A DNA stretch of 64,000 nucleotides from UTCFX2 sp963788305. GTDB lineage: Bacteria > Chloroflexota > Anaerolineae > Anaerolineales > UBA4823. A program made the position numbers and the translations under genes. The stretch is from the NCBI GenBank assembly GCA_963788305.1, contig CAWBGK010000001.1:57100-121099 (forward strand). The letters run 5' to 3'. This document shows positions 61,028-64,000 of this stretch, in pieces (the first letter of the stretch is position 1; every line of letters starts with the position of its first letter). Under the pieces are notes generated by a model. It was not told the origin of the DNA, searched no databases, and worked only from the letters and a program-made list of their open reading frames with translations.

Positions 61028-64000
61028 ATGCCTTTTCATATCAATCAGCTTACCACTCGGCGAAAGAAACCCACTGCAATTCTGGCGATCTTTGCGATCT
61101 TGATCGTTGGACTTGCCTGTGGATTTCCCATCGGCGGCGATCCAACCCCTCGCCAGCCGGAGATCCTCCCCTCGCCGACCTTACCCCCACCACCCACAGC
61201 GACGCCGAATCCTCTGCCGCCTGGTCTTGTGGAAAGCGATCCGCCAGCTCGAGCAGAAGTGCCATCGAAAGGCCCGATAACGCTGTTTTTCAATCAACCG
61301 ATGGAACGATCTTCGGTAGAATCGGCGTTGGCCAGCCAGATGCAGCAAGAGCTTACATTTACATGGGTAGACGACACTACGGTGATCGTCTATTTCAATG
61401 AAGAATTATCCCCCGATTCAAAGCTGGCACTGGAGCTTGGCGACAGCGTTCGCTCTCGCCAGGGCCTTCCACTCACTCGGCCGATCAGCTTGAACTTCCG
61501 CACAGCCGGGTATCTGGCGACTGTGCAGGTCCTCCCGGAGCACAACTCAAGTGATGTCGATCCATCTTCGGCGGTGGTTGCTGCTTTCAACCGACCGGTT
61601 GTCCCTCTGGGAGCGGATCAGGCAGCCCTGCCTGCAGGTTTTACACTCGACCCGGAAAGCGCCGGTAGAGGGATCTGGCTGAACACCAGCACGTATGTTT
61701 TCTATCCAGAACCTGCGCTCGCCGGCGGAGTGACCTACACGGTCAGCCTCAATCCGGAGCTTAAAAGCAGCGATGGTATGCCGCTTCGAGAAAGTTACGC
61801 ATGGAATTTCACGACAGCTCTTCCGAAGCTTCTCGGTGTTGAGCCGTCGACGGAGATTCCATGGCCGCTGGACCCCAACATCGTTTTGAGCTTCAATCAG
61901 CCGATGGACCGTACCAGTGCGGAGACCGAGTTCTTCGTCGCTTTTCCAGATGGTCGTCCTGTTGAAGGGGTGTTCGAATGGGAAGAAGATGATACCAGGA
62001 TGATCTTTACTCCGTCAGCACAGCTTCCGCGCAGCACGACATTTAACCTTTCTTTGGGTTCACAGACCCGGTCAGCAGGAGGCACTGCGCTGGGCGCAGA
62101 CCTTTCGGCAATGGTTATCACAGTCCCAGAGCTCAGCATTTCTGGCTCTGAACCGGCGCAGGGGGGTACGATCGGCACATACGACGGGATCGGGCTTTTC
62201 TTTACTTCTCCGCTGCCTTCGAACCAGGATTTTCTCCCTTACCTAACGATGGAGCCAGCCATAAGCAACCTCCAGGCTACGGCAGACCAATCGTCGCTGG
62301 CCATCTACGGCAGCTTTTCTCCGAATACCGATTACTTGCTGAAGGTCGCACCTACACTGACTGATCAGTGGGGAGGTGCATTGGGTGAAGAGTTCCAGCT
62401 TTCCTTCCGAACCAGCCCACTTCAGCCCAATGTCTCGATCCTGACAGGCGCGGACGCAATTTTCCTGACGCCCGAGGATATCAGTCTGATCCTCCAGGCT
62501 GTTAATGTTCCCGAGATCCCGCTGACGGTCGGTTCGGTGCCTTTAAATGATCTCTATGATTTGTTAGGACCGAATGGGTATGAGCTGCGCCAGAATTATC
62601 AGGGTGAAAACTCGTTTACTCTGACCCAACGTGTTGACCTGCCACCAGACCAGACCGAGGCCGTTCAGGTTTTTCTGACGCGAGATCAGCAGTCCTTACC
62701 TTCAGGGGTCTATTATGTCCGGCTGAATTATTCACAGGATCAGGGCTCAACACTGGCAAATATCTATCCTGGCCCTTATCTTATTGTAGTCAGCAACGTG
62801 CAGCTGACGTTTAAGTACAGCCCGACGAATGCACTTGTTTGGGCGGTCGATCTAAGTACGGGATTGCCGCTTCCCAACGCTCCGGTCACACTAGCAGGCG
62901 AAGATGGCACGTCTTTTGCCGCTGGCATAACAGACGACGACGGGATCTTCAGGGCGGAATTTGAGCCGCGCCAGGATCCATACAGTCCAGTATATGCGGT
63001 GTTAGGCCAACCAGGTCAGGAGACCTTTGGAATGGCATTTTCCAGTTGGACTTCCGGGATCGAACCCTGGGATTTTCAGATCGAAACCAATCCCCAACCG
63101 CCAGGCTTAACCCTCTACATGTACACGGATAGGCCGATCTACCGACCAGGACAGACGGTCTATTTTCGGCTCGTGGCGCGCCAGGCTTACAACGGCCGTT
63201 ATTCTCCGCCGCAAATTTCCAGCCTGCCGATCACAATCTTTGGCGCCGAGGGACGTGAACTCAAGACGATGGAGCTTCCGCTGTCTGCCATGGGCACCGC
63301 CCATGGGGAGTTTGGACTGCCAGAGGATGCCCAGCCGGGTAATTACTCGATCAACAGCTCAGCCGCACAAAACACAAACTTGAATTTCCAGGTTGCCAAT
63401 TATCGGAAACCGGAGATCAATCTGACAGTCCAGTTCGCTCAAGAGCAGGTCAAAGCCGGTGATAAGATCGATGCGGTCATAAATGCTCGATATTTCTTCG
63501 ACTCACCGGCCGGCAACCTGCCTGTCAAATGGGCTCTCTACGCCAAGGATGAAAACTACTCCTTGGCCGGTTACCAGGTGGGTCCGGCGGATTTAAGTTG
63601 GATGAATGCATATCGGCTGCCGTATTTTGGACAATCATTGGGAGAGATGGTTTCCCAGGGAGAGGCATCCACGGATTCCGATGGAGTCCTGACGTTGGAA
63701 TTCCCAACTGAGCTGAATGACAGCTTGCAGCGTTATAGTTTAGAGGTCACGGTTCAGGATGAAAGCGGTCTACCGGTTTCTGGGCGCAGCAGCACACTTG
63801 TACACCCGGATTCTTTTTATATCGGCCTGCGGCCTGATGCCTGGGTAGGCAGCGCCGGCAGTCTGATTGGATTCGATGTTTATACAGCGGACTGGCAGCA
63901 GAAGCCTGTCCAGGATATCCATTTAAGAGCAGAGTTCCAACGGGTTGTATTTGAGCGAAGCGAACCTATCCCGGGTGATCCGTTCCAAATGCCAGGTTAT
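61028..64000 (+). CDS. Alpha-2-macroglobulin-like lipoprotein, 3' truncated by the window edge
   Basis: Open for 991 residues to the end of the window with no stop. Basic start (MPFHINQLTTRRKKPTAILA), membrane segment, lipobox GLACG, Pro/Thr linker, then several Ig-like (Big_5-type) units marked by ITLFFNQPMERSSVE, VVAAFNRPVVPLG and NIVLSFNQPMDRTSAE. From about residue 690 comes the MG2/MG1 start typical of bacterial alpha-2-macroglobulins: LYMYTDRPIYRPGQTVYFR. The thioester region would lie beyond the window. Such proteins trap or inhibit foreign proteases at the cell surface, often together with a PbpC; no pbpC is visible here. Confidence 0.87.
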   Translation, partial: MPFHINQLTTRRKKPTAILAIFAILIVGLACGFPIGGDPTPRQPEILPSPTLPPPPTATPNPLPPGLVESDPPARAEVPSKGPITLFFNQPMERSSVESALASQMQQELTFTWVDDTTVIVYFNEELSPDSKLALELGDSVRSRQGLPLTRPISLNFRTAGYLATVQVLPEHNSSDVDPSSAVVAAFNRPVVPLGADQAALPAGFTLDPESAGRGIWLNTSTYVFYPEPALAGGVTYTVSLNPELKSSDGMPLRESYAWNFTTALPKLLGVEPSTEIPWPLDPNIVLSFNQPMDRTSAETEFFVAFPDGRPVEGVFEWEEDDTRMIFTPSAQLPRSTTFNLSLGSQTRSAGGTALGADLSAMVITVPELSISGSEPAQGGTIGTYDGIGLFFTSPLPSNQDFLPYLTMEPAISNLQATADQSSLAIYGSFSPNTDYLLKVAPTLTDQWGGALGEEFQLSFRTSPLQPNVSILTGADAIFLTPEDISLILQAVNVPEIPLTVGSVPLNDLYDLLGPNGYELRQNYQGENSFTLTQRVDLPPDQTEAVQVFLTRDQQSLPSGVYYVRLNYSQDQGSTLANIYPGPYLIVVSNVQLTFKYSPTNALVWAVDLSTGLPLPNAPVTLAGEDGTSFAAGITDDDGIFRAEFEPRQDPYSPVYAVLGQPGQETFGMAFSSWTSGIEPWDFQIETNPQPPGLTLYMYTDRPIYRPGQTVYFRLVARQAYNGRYSPPQISSLPITIFGAEGRELKTMELPLSAMGTAHGEFGLPEDAQPGNYSINSSAAQNTNLNFQVANYRKPEINLTVQFAQEQVKAGDKIDAVINARYFFDSPAGNLPVKWALYAKDENYSLAGYQVGPADLSWMNAYRLPYFGQSLGEMVSQGEASTDSDGVLTLEFPTELNDSLQRYSLEVTVQDESGLPVSGRSSTLVHPDSFYIGLRPDAWVGSAGSLIGFDVYTADWQQKPVQDIHLRAEFQRVVFERSEPIPGDPFQMPGY

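Noticed and set aside
61045..63707. Several minus-strand ORFs of 60-93 codons
   Set aside because: They are shadows of the long plus-strand alpha-2-macroglobulin reading frame, which continues to the window end.
1..64000. Insertion sequences, integrases, CRISPR repeats, toxin-antitoxin or restriction genes
   Set aside because: None seen on either strand; the window looks chromosomal rather than mobile.

Overview
The window reads as a chromosomal segment from a Chloroflexota bacterium, most likely Anaerolineae. This is inferred from gene content rather than a marker gene: LysM/M23 lipoproteins, lipoproteins with Ig-like domains of the 'next to BRCA1' type, C39-TPR proteins with Pro/Thr linkers, DUF2089 and SHOCT-like envelope genes, REC-SpoIIE, VanW and alpha-2-macroglobulin proteins. 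There is no insertion sequence, prophage, CRISPR array or rRNA. Many genes are surface-exposed lipoproteins or membrane proteins.

Layout. 1-4.7 kb: end of a MacB-type permease, a Gly-rich lipoprotein, a small secreted protein and a two-component system. 4.9-6.3 kb: DUF1801, RpiB, DUF488. 6.5-11.4 kb: three tandem lipoproteins with LysM, a helical transglycosylase-like domain and M23 peptidase. 11.4-14.5 kb: a DUF2089 operon behind a strong promoter and a 16-bp-arm palindrome; four neighbouring proteins share one short helical module. 14.6-17.5 kb (minus): rhodanese/OsmC/thioredoxin, zinc ribbon, ECF sigma and zinc anti-sigma. 17.6-22.4 kb: two SAM hydrolases and a complete ECF transporter. 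22.4-26.3 kb (minus): HAD, HD, AspT-like carrier, LLM oxidoreductase. 26.5-30.3 kb: REC-SpoIIE, small proteins, SDR. 30.4-30.7 kb: tRNA-Met(CAU) and tRNA-Gly(UCC) with their own promoter and terminator. 30.8-37.3 kb: Rrf2 regulator, pstSCAB, NfeD protease, M48 protease. 37.4-38.7 kb: five very small proteins sharing an N-terminal signature. 38.8-43.7 kb: two Ig-like lipoproteins around lipA, then queG. 43.7-47.7 kb: three tandem C39-TPR proteins. 47.7-54 kb: housekeeping genes (sbcD, CBS-ACT, yqeY-like, 7TM-HD phosphodiesterase, ybeY, dgkA, TIM barrel). 54-58 kb: surface protein, PpiC foldase, serS behind a T-box leader. 58-64 kb: DUF456, HEAT, Trm112, VanW and the start of an alpha-2-macroglobulin-like lipoprotein that runs off the window.

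The most unusual region is the array at 37477-38639: five tiny adjacent genes with a common [IV]RxDL[KR][AS]G-like start and interchangeable tails, including repeated WYPDxSGxCG units. I do not recognise this as a described system.

A strong caveat runs through the window. About 18 genes are interrupted by single-base frameshifts that are clearly recognisable because both halves match one family. Most are repaired by dropping one base. This points to assembly or sequencing indels more than to gene decay, so I annotate such genes as single units and give the approximate break point.
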